Shown here: one piece after another, positions 21,307-34,000 of the stretch
How the letters are laid out: every line of letters starts with the position of its first letter
Numbering within the stretch: position 1 is the stretch's first letter
NCBI GenBank assembly: GCA_018287875.1
Contig: JAGVVL010000002.1
Location: 1,550,001-1,614,000, forward strand
DNA from: Nigrospora sphaerica
Lineage: Eukaryota > Ascomycota > Sordariomycetes > Amphisphaeriales > Apiosporaceae
Direction of reading: 5' to 3'
DNA: 64,000 nucleotides
Position numbers and translations under genes: made by a program
The notes under the pieces: generated by a model
Seen by the model: the letters and a program-made list of their open reading frames with translations, nothing else
Databases searched by the model: none
What the model was told of the DNA's origin: nothing

Positions 21307-23253
21307 TTACATCATGCCGCCCATGCCGCCCATACCACCCATGCCGCCCATGCCACCCATGCCGCCAGCAGGGCCCTTCTCCTCGGCGGCCTCGACGATG
21401 GCCACCTCGGTGGTGCCCAGCAGCGAGGCAACGCCGCTGGCGTCACGGAGGCCAGTGCGGACAACCTTGAGAGGGTCAAGGATACCGGCCTCGATCATGT
21501 CGACGTACTCGCCCTTGGCGCTGTCGAAGCCCTTGTTGAAGTCGTCGCTGTAGTCCGACATGATCTTGCCGACGACAACGGAGCCCTCCTCGCCGGCGTT
21601 CTCGACGATGCGGCGGGCAGGGCGGGTGATGGCGCTCTTGACAATGTTGACTCCGAGCTGCTGGTCGAAGTTGGCGGGCTTGAGGTCCTTGAGGGCGTTG
21701 GTGGAGGCCTTCAGGAGAGCGGTACCACCGCCGGGCAGGATACCCTCCTCCACAGCAGCACGGGTGGCGTTCAGGGCATCGACAAATCGGTCCTTCTTCT
21801 CGCCGACCTCGACCTCGGAGGAGCCGCCGACCTTGATGACGGCAACACCGCCCGACAGCTTGGCCAGACGCTCCTGCAGCTTCTCCTTCTCGTACTCCGA
21901 GGTGGTGGGGTCGTTCATGACACCACGGATCTGCTCACAGCGCTGCGTGATGTTGTCCTTGGTGCCCTCGCCATTCAGAATGATGGTGTCCTCCTTGGTG
22001 ATGGTGATGGAGCCGGTCGAGCCGAGCATGTCGGCCGTGGCCTTCTCCAGCTTGATGTCCAGCTCTTCGGAGAAGACGGTGCCGTTGGTAAGGACGGCGA
22101 TATCGCCAAGGATCGACTTGCGGTTGTCACCGAAGCCGGGGGCCTTGACGGCAGCGACCTGGAGCTGGCCACGGAGCTTGTTCAGGATGCAGACAGCCAG
22201 AGCCTCGCCCTCGATGTCCTCAGCAATGATGACGAGGGGGCGGCGCAGCTGGGTAGAGGCCTCCAGAGCGGGGATGATGTCCTGGACGGCCGAGATCTTC
22301 TTCTCCGACAGAAGGATCAGAGGCTTCTCAAACTCAACCTTCTGGGCCTTGGCATCGGTGATGAAGTAGGGCGAGACGAAGCCGCGGTCGAAGCGCATAC
22401 CCTCGGTAACGTCAAGCTCGTCGCTCATGGTCTTGCCCTCCTTGACGGTAATGACACCCTCCTTGCCAACCTTCTCCATGGCGTTGGCAATCAGCTTGCC
22501 GATGTGGGTGTCGCCGTTGGCGCTGATGGTGGCAACCTGGGCAATCTCCTCGCTGGTGGTGATATCCCGCTTGTTCTTCTGGAGGTACTCGACGACGGCA
22601 TCAACGGCAGCCTGGGTGCCGCGGCGCAGGTCCATGGGGTTGCAGCCGGCGGCGACGTTCTTCACGGTCTCGGAGAAGATGGCGCTGGCCAGGACGGTGG
22701 CACTGGTGGTACCGTCACCGGCAGACTCGTTGGTCTTGGAGGCAACGTCTTGTACTAGCCTGGCACCGAGGTTCTCGAACTTGTCCTGGAGGGTGATGGC
22801 CTTGGCGACGGTAACACCATCTGGAGCCATGGTCAACGGATTCCGGGCCTAAAGACCATAGACAGTAGTAGCGAGAACGACATACCCTTGGTGATCTTGG
22901 GCGAGCCGTAGCTCGACTCAATCAGGACATTACGGCCCTTGGGGCCCAGGGTGGTGGCAACGGCCTTGGCGAGAGTGTCGACACCGGCCAGCAGGGCAGC
23001 GCGGCCCTCAACACCAAACTTGAGCTCCTAGCACCAGGCGTTAGTCATCCAGTCCGGGCTGCGTCGTTTGTGCCACTTCGCCAGCCATTCCACGCCCAGC
23101 AGCAGGCGGAACAAGCTAGGAGGGACCTCGCGAAATGCTTACCTTGTGAGCGAATCGCAGCTGCTGCGAGAGTCCAGCACCGGGGCGGTACTTGGCGGCA
23201 GCAGCAGCAGAGAGGGCCGAGGCCCGAGTCCGAGACGACAATGCGCGCTGCAT
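21307..23253 (-). CDS. hsp60: Mitochondrial chaperonin HSP60
   Basis: Exons 23143-23253, 22886-23027 and 21307-22820 encode 588 residues. The N-terminus [15 protein letters not shown] through LRFAHK is Arg/Ser/Ala-rich without acids, a mitochondrial targeting sequence that occupies exon 1. The mature protein starts near [20 protein letters not shown]. GroEL-family signatures follow: [20 protein letters not shown] (completed by the exon 2-3 splice), the ATP-site [10 protein letters not shown], and a C-terminal tail of GGM repeats ending GGMM. It assembles into the matrix chaperonin ring and folds imported proteins with Hsp10. The in-frame ATG just upstream of exon 3 (22836) lies inside intron 2 and is not a start. 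Length and every motif fit an intact gene. Confidence 0.97.
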
Positions 23254-24460
23254 CTTGGAGCTCTGACTATTAGGACGATAGTAAAGAACGAACCGGAGAG
23301 GTCGCCTGGGGGCAGACGGTGGGAAGCAGGAGAAGGGGACAAGGCTCCAATTGACAAGGCGTGACGGAAGACGGGGGAGTGCGTCGAGGGGATGGGAGAG
23401 GAAGAATGGTGCTTTAAGTCCAGATTCGCATGCGGATTCGAAGCTTTAGAAAATTTGGTCTCGTCACACGGAGCGAGCGGCCCAAAGCCGAGGAGGATAG
23501 GCGGCTAGCCCCGTTTCGGTTTGGCGCGGCCGAGCTCATCGGTCGTAGAAAAGCGTGGAACATTGAGAGGTCCAGACTCGGCGCCGCTGGGGAACAGCGG
23601 CCGGGCAGCCAGTCCGACCGGCCTTTTCGGCTGGGATCTGTTGTATGCTCTCTATCGCCTGCGGGCAGAGGTGGCGTGTGTTGTTCATCGACATACATTG
23701 GCCTTTTTGGTTCCTACATCGGGCCATATGCACCAGATCTTACGGCCGTTGGGAGGCCATGAATGTTCCAATACTCCGGGCCGTCTTGCGCGCGCTCGCA
23801 GTTCAGCCGGCCCGAGCTCAGTCCGTCGGTGCTTTTGCCTTTTCTTCCCCAAAGTCAAGCTCCAACTGCCCAGCTCCTTCCCCTCCATTTGGGATCGGGT
23901 AGCTTGGAGCTCCCCCACTTCAGCTCGGCTCATTATGTAAGCCACCACCCGGATGGGGGACCATTGGTCTCCGACAACCACCATTTCCCCCCTCCTGTTC
24001 TTTTTCTCTGCATAGGCAATGCGCGGCATTCCTGCTCATGGCAAAGGTTATGTAGGATATGTGTGTTTTTCAGGTACCTTGACGGGCTTACCGGCTTGCT
24101 CTGCGTGCGAGTGCCTCTGTAGGCCTCGCCGTCCATCCAAGTACCTAGGTAGAGCCCTCGGCCAGGTCATAGATAACCCCCAGCACGCTCCTCCGAATAC
24201 GACAAAACAGTGTGCTCCACCCTAGCAGGCAGCTTGTCGCCTGGCCCATCCACGCCAAGCTGTTATGTACCATCCCTGACAGGCATATCACGAGAAAACT
24301 GGGCGTGACTGGACGAGGGTCTGGACGTGGCGAACATCATAGAACACTCGCGGTCGATGGTTGTTGCTAGGCAAGTTTGTTGACCCCAATATTTTGTCTA
24401 TAGGCACACTGAAACCACAAGTCCGGATCCTCGCACGTCCCGACGAGTACGCGCCGCTAC
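23254..24460. other. HSP60 promoter / TyrRS 3' region
   Basis: This 1.2 kb lies between two minus-strand genes. AGGTACCT-related palindromes lie at 24072 and 24141-24150. I looked for heat-shock elements; only a weak imperfect candidate (about 23439-23458) is visible. No gene is supported. Confidence 0.45.
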
Positions 24461-25996
24461 TTACGCCGATGTCTCGTTCACCACCTCCCGCTGCTGGTCC
24501 GTCTCGGGCTGGGGCACGACGATGTCGGCCTTCTTGGCGCCGGGGTAGCCGGTGCCCCGGTCCTTGACCTTCTTCACCTTGGCAGGAGGGGGCGGGTAGG
24601 CCTTGGGGATGATGTCTTTCCACTCTTCGCTGGCCTGGAAGGCCTCCTGAATCGGCGCCATGAGCTCCGTCAGAGCCTTGGTGGTGGCGGCCTTGAGCAA
24701 CTGAGGCGTAAGCTGCAGGCAAAAAGGTTAGTACCGCGGCTCTTTGGGGGGATCATGGGTGGTCAGCGAGTCTCGACCTACAATATCACTCTTGTAGTCC
24801 TCGTGCATCTTCTTGATGTCCGAGTAGACAAGAGGCTCCAAGCCGTCGCGCTCACGCGACACCACAAACTCCTTCTTGCCCTTCAGACTGGCCGCGGGGA
24901 GGAGGACGAACTCGGCGAAGGCCAAGACACCGTTGCCCTCGGGCTCGCGCGGCACCGCTTCGGCCTTCTTGATCTTCTTGGCCACCGCCTCAGCAGTGTC
25001 AAGCAGGTCTATTTTGCTGCCTGCGTGACTGTTAGCGAATTGTCACCCGCCAGTGGAAGGGGCCGATTCTTACTCTCATCGCTGGAGCTCATCTTGCCGC
25101 CCTGCAAGCCGGGAACCATAGGGTTGAGAAGATGGGCACGCTAAAACAGTGTAAGTCGTGGGCGCGCATACCAGGCGCGATACGGATGTAACTTTACCTG
25201 GCGGTACCCGAGCTTGGGCAGCCACTCCTTGGCGGCCGTGAACAGCTTCCTCTGATCGAGACCTGGGCTTCTTTGAGACAATGCTTCGCGCGCAGGCCGG
25301 AAGGACAGTTCTTACCACCGAACTGGGCGTCGACATCCAGGTACTGCTCATCCAGGACCTGGAGAATGGGGTAGAGAAGACCGCTGAGAGGGGCGTTGGA
25401 GGTCTGCTTGACGACCTCGGCGCCGGCCTTCTTGGCGTCATGCTCCGACGTGACGGAGCACAGCTTGTAGACGTCCATGATGTAGTCAGGGCTCTTCTGG
25501 TACGAGCTGCCCTCGACGAACTTGAGCTTCTCGGTGGAGACGCCGACGGCCTGGAGCATGGCCGTGATGGCGAAGCGGTAGTAGGTGACGCGGTGCTGGA
25601 CGAGCTCGATCGGGGCCTTCAGGTTGTCGAGGAAGCCGTGGATGTCGGCCAGCAGGATGGTGACCTCGCAGCCGGCCGCGAGGAACTGCGCGATCTTGAC
25701 GGCGGGCACGAAGTAGCCACAATGCGGTCGGCCCGTGGTGGCGGTGCCTGGGGGGACACGGAGACGGTTAGCCAGCGAACCCTCAACCCCGGGCAGGCAG
25801 ACGATGGCCATGACGGCGGCCCGGGGCCCGGCCGGCCGGGAAGGGGGATGGAACGGGGGTGTGCGCGCATACCCCAGTAGATCTTGGGGTTGCGCCCCTC
25901 GGCCAGGATGCTCTCGATCAATTCGGGGTTGAGAACCTCGGCCAGGTTCTCATTGATGAGGGCGAACCGTTCGCTCGCGTTTTCAGGGGTCGCCAT
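24461..25996 (-). CDS. Tyrosyl-tRNA synthetase, cytoplasmic
   Basis: Six exons, 25873-25996, 25316-25747, 25198-25262, 25074-25140, 24782-25020 and 24461-24712, keep frame and give 392 residues, close to yeast Tys1 (394). The class I Rossmann core begins with [16 protein letters not shown], formed across the first splice; PHCG (49-52) is the HIGH-type motif. Tyrosine-binding and tRNA-binding helices follow ([32 protein letters not shown]). [15 protein letters not shown] carries the KMSKS-type loop (223-227). The C-terminus has the Lys-rich tail typical of eukaryotic cytoplasmic enzymes and no appended EMAP domain. It charges tRNA-Tyr with tyrosine. There is no mitochondrial presequence. The 65- and 67-nt middle exons are short but have clean splice sites. 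Confidence 0.96.
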
Positions 25997-27874
25997 CTTG
26001 CCTAGACGTTGGTTGCTGCCAAAAACGAGTGGTTACGATCTCGAAAGGCCTGGGGCTCACGCGTTTTGGGTCGTAATGGCGGGTTGAGTCACCCCTCCTA
26101 ATACGGCATTGGAACTTTTTGGTCACCCCGTTGGCGGGGTTGCGACAATCCAATCATTCGTTGGTGGGGGGCCTGTAATTCGGCGCTGGGCCGTCCGCTA
26201 GTCAGGGTCGCCCGACGGGATATCACGTGGGGCCCTTTCTCTTACAACCTCTCCTGGCCAACGACGGAAGATGTAGCTAACTGGCAAGCAAGCGGGTGAT
26301 ACGGCGGGCTTTATGCCTCTCGATAAAGACGCCGTTCTCGAGCGGCTTGGATCTCGTATGTCTGCAAGTACCACAAGTCGCCGGGCCCTGGTCAAGGCCT
26401 GGTGGTCTTCGGAACGTTCCCCCCACAAGTCCCGATCGGAGGACACGCACCGCATGCCTGCAACGTTGCAGATGGGGATGGCCGAGGCCGACGGCGCTTT
26501 GGATCGCTGTCGTGCATACTTTAGCAACGTTATAGCAACATGGGGCTCTCGTTCGCACCGGCTCCCCAGGCCTGGGGGTAAATGCATCATTCCGCCTGTC
26601 TCCTCCAGGGGCCAGCTCATCTGATCTCGGCGAAAAGGGCAGGCCAGTCCTCTGCGGCCGGGGCCGCCCCGGTCTCTGAGTCCTGAGCTGCTTTTCTACT
26701 GGGGCATTTCACCGCGGCCTGCAGGCGGCGCAGGGCTTCCCAGCACTCTCGACGTTGCCCACTCGCCCGTAAAGCAAACCCCGTAATCCTGCGGCACCCA
26801 CGCTGGGTAGGCGTGGGTAAATGGGACGGGTAAAGTCGCCGGCATGCCTGTTACCGCGGGGAGGGGGGCGCTCACCCCCCGTCAGTAGACCGGGGGCGCG
26901 GGAGCTCCCTTTCGGCTCCTCATATTGCCATCGCTTTCAAGCTTCTCGGCTGCGACGGAAACATATTAAGGGGCGAGTTTGAGCGGCTCTCCTGGTTTGA
27001 GGACACGTCTTGGGGCGTTTAACGTGCCGAGCGCGGTTGATATATAAGCGAAGGAAGTCGGACGCGCCGCCGATGAAAACGGGCGAGCGTCGCCGGCTGC
27101 AAATCCCAGCCCTCTTGGCTAAGAGGGGATGGGAGGCGTATGCGAACGAGCATGCCTGTTCATTCGGCAGCCGCCTTCCCGGCGTCAGCTGAGCTCCTCC
27201 CATCAGCTCCGAGTATCGAACCTTCTCTGGCCAATCGCACGCCCTATCGTGCACATGGCAGAGCCCAGAACCATCCTCCTGGGCTAACCACCATCGGCAC
27301 GGCCTCGTCCCGGACCTTGGATGAACGCCGAAGACTCACCGCCTCTCCCCGGCCGGGACGCTGCATCGACTATTGTTCTTGGGCGCATACCGGCTGACGG
27401 CGTCGGCAGAGGAGACCAAAAATAAGAGTCCCACGAGGAGGGGAAGACAGCTGGGGGGGGTTGCCATCCTGCATCGTGGCCATGCCGCGAGACGGGGATG
27501 CGGAAGCCAATGCCATTGGGTATCCGGGGCCACTCAACCTGTCAAGTCCAGTCTGGCCGGCGTGGGAAGGTGGGAGACTCGCATCCCCCAGGATCTGGGG
27601 AGAGGGTGCCCTGGTGTATCCAATCAGCAAAACGGCCGCCCGACCTTCTGAGGATTCAAGTGCATCGTCGCATACGGTAGGTCGGTATCCATCGGCTTCT
27701 GTCCTCCTCCCATGAGGACTACAGCAGATTGGGGGGTTCGCGGAGGGGGGGGCGAAGTAGGGATATAAGAGACGCCCGTCCGTTGCTCGACCGTGTCGTC
27801 CCCGATATAAGGAGCACATCACCTTGACAACGAATCCACATTGGCTTTTTCAACCGCCCTTTTCTCCCTACACC
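25997..27874. other. Divergent intergenic/promoter region
   Basis: This is 1.9 kb between the divergent TyrRS and small secreted-protein genes. Frames such as 26313-26624 (+) have no recognisable domain. Two TATA-like elements sit near the right end and are listed separately. No RNA gene or repeat was identified. Confidence 0.5.
27764..27811 (+). promoter_or_regulatory. TATA-like elements of secreted-protein gene
   Basis: TATAAGA at 27764-27770 and TATAAGG at 27806-27812 lie 64-110 bases before the ATG at 27875, a suitable distance for a fungal TATA box plus a short 5' UTR. This is sequence match only. Confidence 0.45.
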
Positions 27875-28650
27875 ATGAAGTGGTTTCTGTCTCTCACCGT
27901 GGCTGCCGTCCTCGCCGCTGCGGCTGTGACCCCGGACGCCGCCGGGCAGCGCGCGCTCAAGAGGACCCTTCGACAGCAGCGGAGCCTGGATGCCGTGGTG
28001 ACCCAGGACGTCGGCGCGCCCTCCGTCGTCCGGGGCAAGGCCAATCTCCTCCCGGTTCCGCCGACCCTTGTGGCCGTGCCTCGGAAGGCACTTCGGCGCC
28101 AGCTGACGGCGCAGGACTTCTATGAGTGCAGTTCCTCGGTACGGACGTCTTTTTCCATTCTGCGACATCTCCCATCCTTTCTTTCTGGCCCCCCCTCCTT
28201 TACCCACACACAAGCACAATCAATATCCGCCCCCTCCCCCCTCCATCGCTCATAGCCCACCTCCCCGGTCAACACTCCCCCCCTCCCTCCCTCCCTCCTC
28301 CCCGTCGACCCACGCACTGACCGAGGGCCCGCATTCCGGTCCAGACACCGGCGCCGACGCCGTCGGACTGCGCGGCCATCACGGACTCGCTGCTGGGGAC
28401 GACGCAGGAGCTGGTGGTGGCGGGGGGCAGCTGCCTCGTCTTCGGCCACGAGACGTGCGCGGGTTTCTTCTGCGCGCTGTGCGACGGCGACGTCGCCGCC
28501 TCGACCGGTTTCGTCGGCCAGCAGCTCGCCGCCGTCGAGGGCCTCTGCGACGGCGCCGCCGGCACCCTCGTCGCCGACGCCGCCCCCCAGTGGGAGGCCG
28601 GCTTCGTGCGCGCCGGCGCGCCCCTGCCCGCCTACTACGATGTCTGCTGA
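27875..28650 (+). CDS. Small secreted cysteine-rich protein with propeptide
   Basis: Exons 27875-28138 and 28345-28650 (phase 0; intron of 206 bases with donor GTACGG, branch CACTGAC, acceptor TCCAG) encode 189 residues. A signal peptide (MKWFLSLTVAAVLAAAAV) is followed by a basic, Cys-free stretch of about 60 residues ending in ALRR, a likely Kex2-type processing site. The mature part would begin QLTAQDFYEC and carries eight Cys, including GSC...HETCAGFFCALCDGD and a C-terminal YYDVC. The even Cys number suggests four disulfides. The spacing does not fit CFEM or hydrophobin patterns. I recall similar secreted proteins in other Sordariomycetes but know no function. It could be an effector or a cell-surface protein; this is inference. 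Confidence 0.85.
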
Positions 28651-29409
28651 AGGAGAAGGCCCCCGGGGAAGAAGGCGGAGGGGGGCCGGGGTGGGTGAGG
28701 AAGAAAGGGGGGAGAAGGCGCCTTCGTCGCTGTCGAGGGGGCGCCCTAACGTTGTGGCGTAAGGGGAGCGAGGGAAAGTGGGTGCTTTACTAGGTGGGGG
28801 AGAGGAGGAGGAATCACGAAGGCGGCGGGGACCTACGGCTTTCTCGGGTACCGTGTTTAGGGAGGTGCTGCGTTCATTGCGCGGCGACCCTGCAAGAAAA
28901 GAGACTCAGCGAAGGTCGCCGGCTAGTCCACGATAGATCTGCTCGTCGGGAGCAATGATGGGGGGGCAGACCAAGGTTCCCTGCTCAAAAGATCGTGTAT
29001 TAACATGGCAAAGTTATTAACGATCGTAGTTTGGGTAGTGTGCTCTTCTTCGAATTTCTTTTCTTTCCGAGGACCCTCAGCGACGGCCAGTCCCCACTGT
29101 TTCACGCCGAAAATATGTACAAGTGCGTGCCTTGTCAACCCTTTCCGTTTTCCGTCTAGACATGATATGCGAGTGAATAGCCTTAAAACCTGGCTGCTTT
29201 CCGAACCGTACCGATGCTGCCCAAAACTGGGAAACCTAGATAAAAGGAGTGCCCCGAGCACCCGGCCCCGTCTCGAAAAAGGGGCTCTTCTGTGTTTTGC
29301 TTATTCATTCTGTGGGCGTGTATCCGCACATGCCGGCATTCCCGGTTTCGCGAGAACCGGCTGGTCCCCCTTTCGCCCGGGCGCGACTCCAACTACTCAC
29401 TCCTGTCCA
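28651..29409. other. Convergent 3' intergenic region
   Basis: 760 bases between the stops of the secreted-protein gene (+) and the PFK-2 gene (-). Purine-rich at the left. Nothing beyond UTR-like sequence is seen. Confidence 0.5.
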
Positions 29410-31033
29410 TTATGCGTCGGCCTGGGCGTTGGGGTCTTCATGCTTGGCTGTGCTACCCTTTCCTCGCCACGTGCTGACGGCGGGGATGTCGGCTGCGTAT
29501 CTCACTTCTTCGGTCCCGTACGCCTTGGGCGTTAGCTTAATCAGCGTGTGCAGCGGCACGTTCATCCAAGGGCTGTGGGTCTGGTCCTTCTTCATGAAGT
29601 AGGCGTAGATGCATCGCAGAATGGCCTGGTGGGTGACAATGAGAATGTCCTCGGACCGCTCCAGTTCCATGATGATGGGCTCGAGCCGGATCACCACGTC
29701 GCGGTACGACTCGCCGCCGCGGTACCGGTAGTTGTACTTGTCTTCGTCGCGGGCCACAAAGTCCTCGGGGTACACGTCCTTGATCTCCTGGTACGTCATG
29801 CCGTCGCAAACGCCGGCGTCCAACTCGTCAAGGGCCTTCCATTGTAGCTGGTTGTAGTGCTCGGGGAGGTGGCGCGCCGTTTGAATCGTCCTTCGCAGGG
29901 TCGAGGTCCACACCGTCAGGGGCCGGTCATCCTAGAGGGGCGGGTTAGCAAGAAGGCTGGGGCACAGGTCCCGACGCGGTGACTTACGCCGACCGACTGC
30001 CGAACCAGCTCGGGCAGCTTCCTCGCGTAGGCCTCGCCGCGCGGCGACAGGTCGGCGTCGCCTCCTATCCGGCCGTCGAGGTTGTACATGGACTCTCCAT
30101 GGCGCGACAACCAGACGGAACGCGGGCGAATGTGCAGGTTCATCAGGTAGTACACGACGCGGCTTTGGAGGTAGTCCCTTATGCGGTTGATGATGACCTG
30201 GCTGCCGACATCCAGGATCTTCAAGTACGTGTAGTCGTTCTCATCGCCGTCCTGGTCGATGGTCTTGTAGACCTTCTCGTAGTTCTTGATGCGGTTGCGG
30301 AAGTCCAGCGCCGCCTGCTCGGGGTCCTGGCCCACGTAGTCGGGGCTGGTGGTCTTGACGTCGCGGATGTTGGCCATGATCATCTCCTCGTTGTCGCACT
30401 TGGACTCGACGAACAGGACCTCGATGCCTTCGCGCGTGCACGTGTCCATGACCCATTTCCGGCGTTCCTTGGTCGAGTTGGTGGCGTCCAGGATGCCAAT
30501 AACACCGCCCTGCTTGAACCAGCCTAGCATGTCGGCCATGGCAGCCTCGGCGGCGGCACGCCGTTTCCTCTCGCCGTCGGGGTTGCTCGTGTCGAAGAAG
30601 TCGGCGGGGGGCTGCGGGGCATCATGGCGCCGGTAGTTGCCCACGTTAAACGTCTTGGCGTCTATCGAGAGCCACTGCAGGTATCGCTGAGCTGTTGGCG
30701 GCCGGGAGGTGAGTCCCCCGAGATGGTCAGCCCGGGCTCAGGGGAACGAATTGCAGGTTACTTCCTGCTAAGGGGGCGGGCGGAAGGGGAGCTAGGCCGC
30801 GCAGCCGCAGCGTCGCCGTCGGCAGCGGTAGCGGAGGCAGCCCCAGGGAGCAGCCGTGGCAGGGAAAACGCCAATGGCGGCAGCAGAGGCAGCGGCAGCG
30901 GCAGCAACCGGCCATGGAACGTACCTTTTTGTGCTATAAAACTCTTGCCACGAGCGGGCAGGCCGACCATGACCACACAGATCTTGGTGTCCTCGACCTG
31001 AACGCCGCGACCGTTAGCGCGAGCGGGAGCCAT
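29410..31033 (-). CDS. 6-phosphofructo-2-kinase / fructose-2,6-bisphosphatase
   Basis: Exons 30925-31033, 29988-30691 and 29410-29931 encode 444 residues. The kinase half has the P-loop GLPARGKS (24-31), the segment RYLQWLSIDAKTFNVGNYRR and DATNSTKERR. The phosphatase half has SRHGES with catalytic His234, TSTLRRTIQTA, and the second His in LIVTHQAILRC. Both active sites look intact, so the enzyme should make and break fructose-2,6-bisphosphate, the allosteric switch between glycolysis and gluconeogenesis, in the cytosol. It is the compact form, without the long N-terminal regulatory extension seen in yeast Pfk26. The start at 31033 (GCCATGGCTC on the coding strand) directly precedes the kinase. 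Both introns keep frame (phases 1 and 0; donors GTACGT and GTAAGT). Confidence 0.95.
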
Positions 31034-34000
31034 GATTGCCGGCTGGGTTCTTGTCGGCGGGAAGATGCAAGGCAGTAACACGTTCTGGCCGGGTGGGAGG
31101 AACCATGTGCGGCAACGGGGAGGGCGTCTGGCAGAAATAATACGACCCAGCAGGACGATGCCAAACGATGATGACGACTCCAGTATGGGCGGGCCCCAGG
31201 AAACACACTTGAGTCGGAACAGTGGAACGGACAGTGGGAAGGGGAGGAGAGCTAGAAGTAGTAGCGGACGGTTCGTGGCCGCGCGCGCAAACGAGAGGGC
31301 GGCTTCGCTCCTACTTTGCTCACGGCCAGCGGTACGCAAGCTGAAGACAGAGGGATGCGATGCAAGCAGCGATCATGGGACACACGGGTGGCCGAAGGAT
31401 CAGGCCACGAACAGCTCGTCGTTCGACGAGCAAGACAGACAAGCCGCGGCACTGCAGCTTGCGGTGCCGGCAGCGCGTGAACAATTTGTCAACCCATTGC
31501 CTAACGGGCCTCCTATTCCCAGGAGCCGGGGCGAGCCAGGCGAGCCAGGGCTGTCAGTCAGGGAATCGCAGGCACGAGGCCCGGCTAGCAGCGTAAAAAA
31601 TGCAGCCCGGCCTAGTCGCATTGCCTCCATGGGCCTTTGCCGGCAACACCCCGCATCAAATTCCACCATGGGCCCGTCCCCACCTCCCCTAGGGCCGACG
31701 GCGACGACTATTTGCACGCATATGACATCCAAGATGCCCCCTGTGCATGCAAGCATTCCCGATCCCGACTCGGGTAGGTAGGTACCTCGTACAGACGGAC
31801 GGGGAAGGGGGAGGGGAGGTGAGGCACTGCCCAGCCTGGCCCTTTCGGTCTGCGACTGCGCTTCCGCCCTCTCCAGCTCTTCGCGAGCAGGAAAGTATGG
31901 CGACAGAATGAGCATGGACTCCTTCCGGAAAGAAACAATGCCTGGGCACCGGAACTGAACGGACGTGCCTCCACGAGTGACCTCGTGCGCGCGTGCTGCG
32001 AAGGGGTTACCGGGGCGGCGGTGACGGGAGGCTGAACAATAGCGGCTGCAGGCGCTGGCCAGCCCAGCCCAGGCACTACCATACCTGGCAAGGTAGGTAC
32101 ATCCTACCTCCCATGCCTTCAATAGTAGAAGTACCTCGACTGCTTAGGCACCTCCTAACAGCCGGCACACTATTGGGTAGCCGCTTCAGCTGCTGACCCG
32201 GCCGAGACAGCCGGAACAACAGCCACATATGCGGTCGCGAGACCCGACAACGCGGCCATCCTTTCAGGCGGCACAAGCACTGCAGGTGCGCCGTGTGTTG
32301 TCAGACAGGGCCGGGACAGCATGGCTCTCCCAAGAGGGCAGAAGCGAAGACATCAAGCCAGGGCACCTAGGCCCGTCCGTCCGTCCGTCCGTCCGCCCGC
32401 CTGTCCCACCCGACGTGGGAGAGGGAGAGGCCGGGTTGAAGGGCAGCAGCCAGCAGCCGGGCGGACCAATCAGCAGGGCCCCCGCCGCCAGGCCGGGCGA
32501 CGAGACGGCAGAGCTAAGGAAGAAACCGGGATCGGAAAACGCACAGCCAGCACGCCCCCGAACGTCATGCGACTGGGAGCCAAGGGCACACACCGAGGGG
32601 GCACACACGGTGCAGTGGGAACTGCTCCTCCCTCCCCATCCGCACGTCAGAGCCAGGCCGCCGCCCCGCCCCAGCCCCAAGGGCCTCGCAGTTTCGGGAC
32701 AACCCCTCGTGTAATGCACCCATGCAGCCCGTGGAGAGCATCTGGAACTAGCAATGCGAAAAAAGAACGCCGCGGGAAACCGCTCCGAACAAAGTCCGGC
32801 GGCCTCGCCTAGGAGCTAGTAGAGCGAATAGCAGAAAGCCCACTTGAGACGTACGCACAAATGGGGGGCCTTGGAGACGATGGAGAAGGGAGCAGAGAAG
32901 GAATAAAATAGAACAAAAATAAAGTTCTTCCACTGCACCGTTTCTCGCATGGAGACGGACTTCCGTCCGCTTTCGTCTCACGTCATGGCGCAGCCGCTCG
33001 AGCAGCCGGCACCTTCGGATCGCGGGGAAGGGATCCCGGTTCGAACGGGGCGTTACGAGAAGACGGCCAGGGCCTGGGCCGGGCTGCTGGCGATAACACT
33101 TGCCCAGGCAGGCAGAGGAGAAGGGGAGGAAGGGGCTCGCCGCCGTGTCTCTCCTCGTCCGCAGGAGGCTCGAGGGGGCCCCAATTGGCAACCCCCTTCC
33201 GACCCGATCACGGCTCGGGTTGCCCGTTTGGCGCCGCCCCGTGCATACTGCCGCCTGCCTAACGACATGTGCTACGTAGGAAAACCCCGCCTCCGTGGTC
33301 ACTGCGCGAAAGAAACGGAAGGGTGTTTGCCTGGCGCTTGGGGGAGAGGGTTCCTTGCCTCCCGAGGGGCCGGGCGTTCACGGCATCGTGAACACCACCG
33401 CCCCACGACTTCGGGAATGGCGGTGAACTACACGAGTGCCGGCCCGGCGGCTCCCACGCCCCCTATCCCCTCCCTCCCTCCCAGCCAGCCCTTCTGACCG
33501 ACTGGGGGTGGGAGCGAAGGGATCAACAAAGGGAGAATTCCACAGCGAAAAAAAAAAAAGATCCAAACGATCGAACCAGGTAAACGTACCTTGCTGAAGC
33601 TCCACGTGTTGCCCCTGGCACGGGTCACGGGCGTGGAACCCCCTGCTGCTACGCCTTTCATGGCCACGAGTCGCGCGAACAGAGATTTTGCCCTCAAGGA
33701 CAGCTTCTCGTCGATCGCCTCTTTTGCTTGTTCCCCGCTCTCGTTCTGTGTGTCGTCGTGCCGCCCAAGGTCTGGTCAACCTGGCTGGTCGGAGTACCGA
33801 CGGCGGCAAGGGGCGGAGGGTTGTTGTACGGAGACGTCCGCTGCGCTGGAGCGGTTGGTCCGGGTCTGGCGTCGTGTCGGCGGCGCGCGGGGCAAAGGGT
33901 GCGGGATGTCGTGATGCTGGCGTGCAAATGGAGTCGTGGATCGGGGGTGCAGTGAAGGTAGACGATGCAGTAGCGAGGGCGTTCGGAACTGCTCGAAATG

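Noticed and set aside
21560..22369. 269-residue plus-strand frame opposite HSP60
   Set aside because: Antisense of a highly conserved chaperonin exon; no start context, domains or splice partners.
22821..22836. ATG in frame with the main HSP60 exon
   Set aside because: It lies in intron 2. Splicing from exon 2 restores the conserved [12 protein letters not shown] sequence.
23431..23460. Possible heat-shock element upstream of HSP60
   Set aside because: Only one exact GAA unit in the run, with the neighbouring units mismatched; too weak to call by eye.
32949..33497. 182-residue plus-strand frame between PFK-2 and the protease
   Set aside because: Pro/Arg/Gly low-complexity product with overlapping frames on the other strand and no splice or family support.
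33428..33697. Minus-strand frame from ATG 33662 ending in a good donor (AAG|GTACGT at about 33590)
   Set aside because: The following sequence gives only a few codons before a stop with any acceptor I tried; it could be a UTR exon, but nothing supports it.
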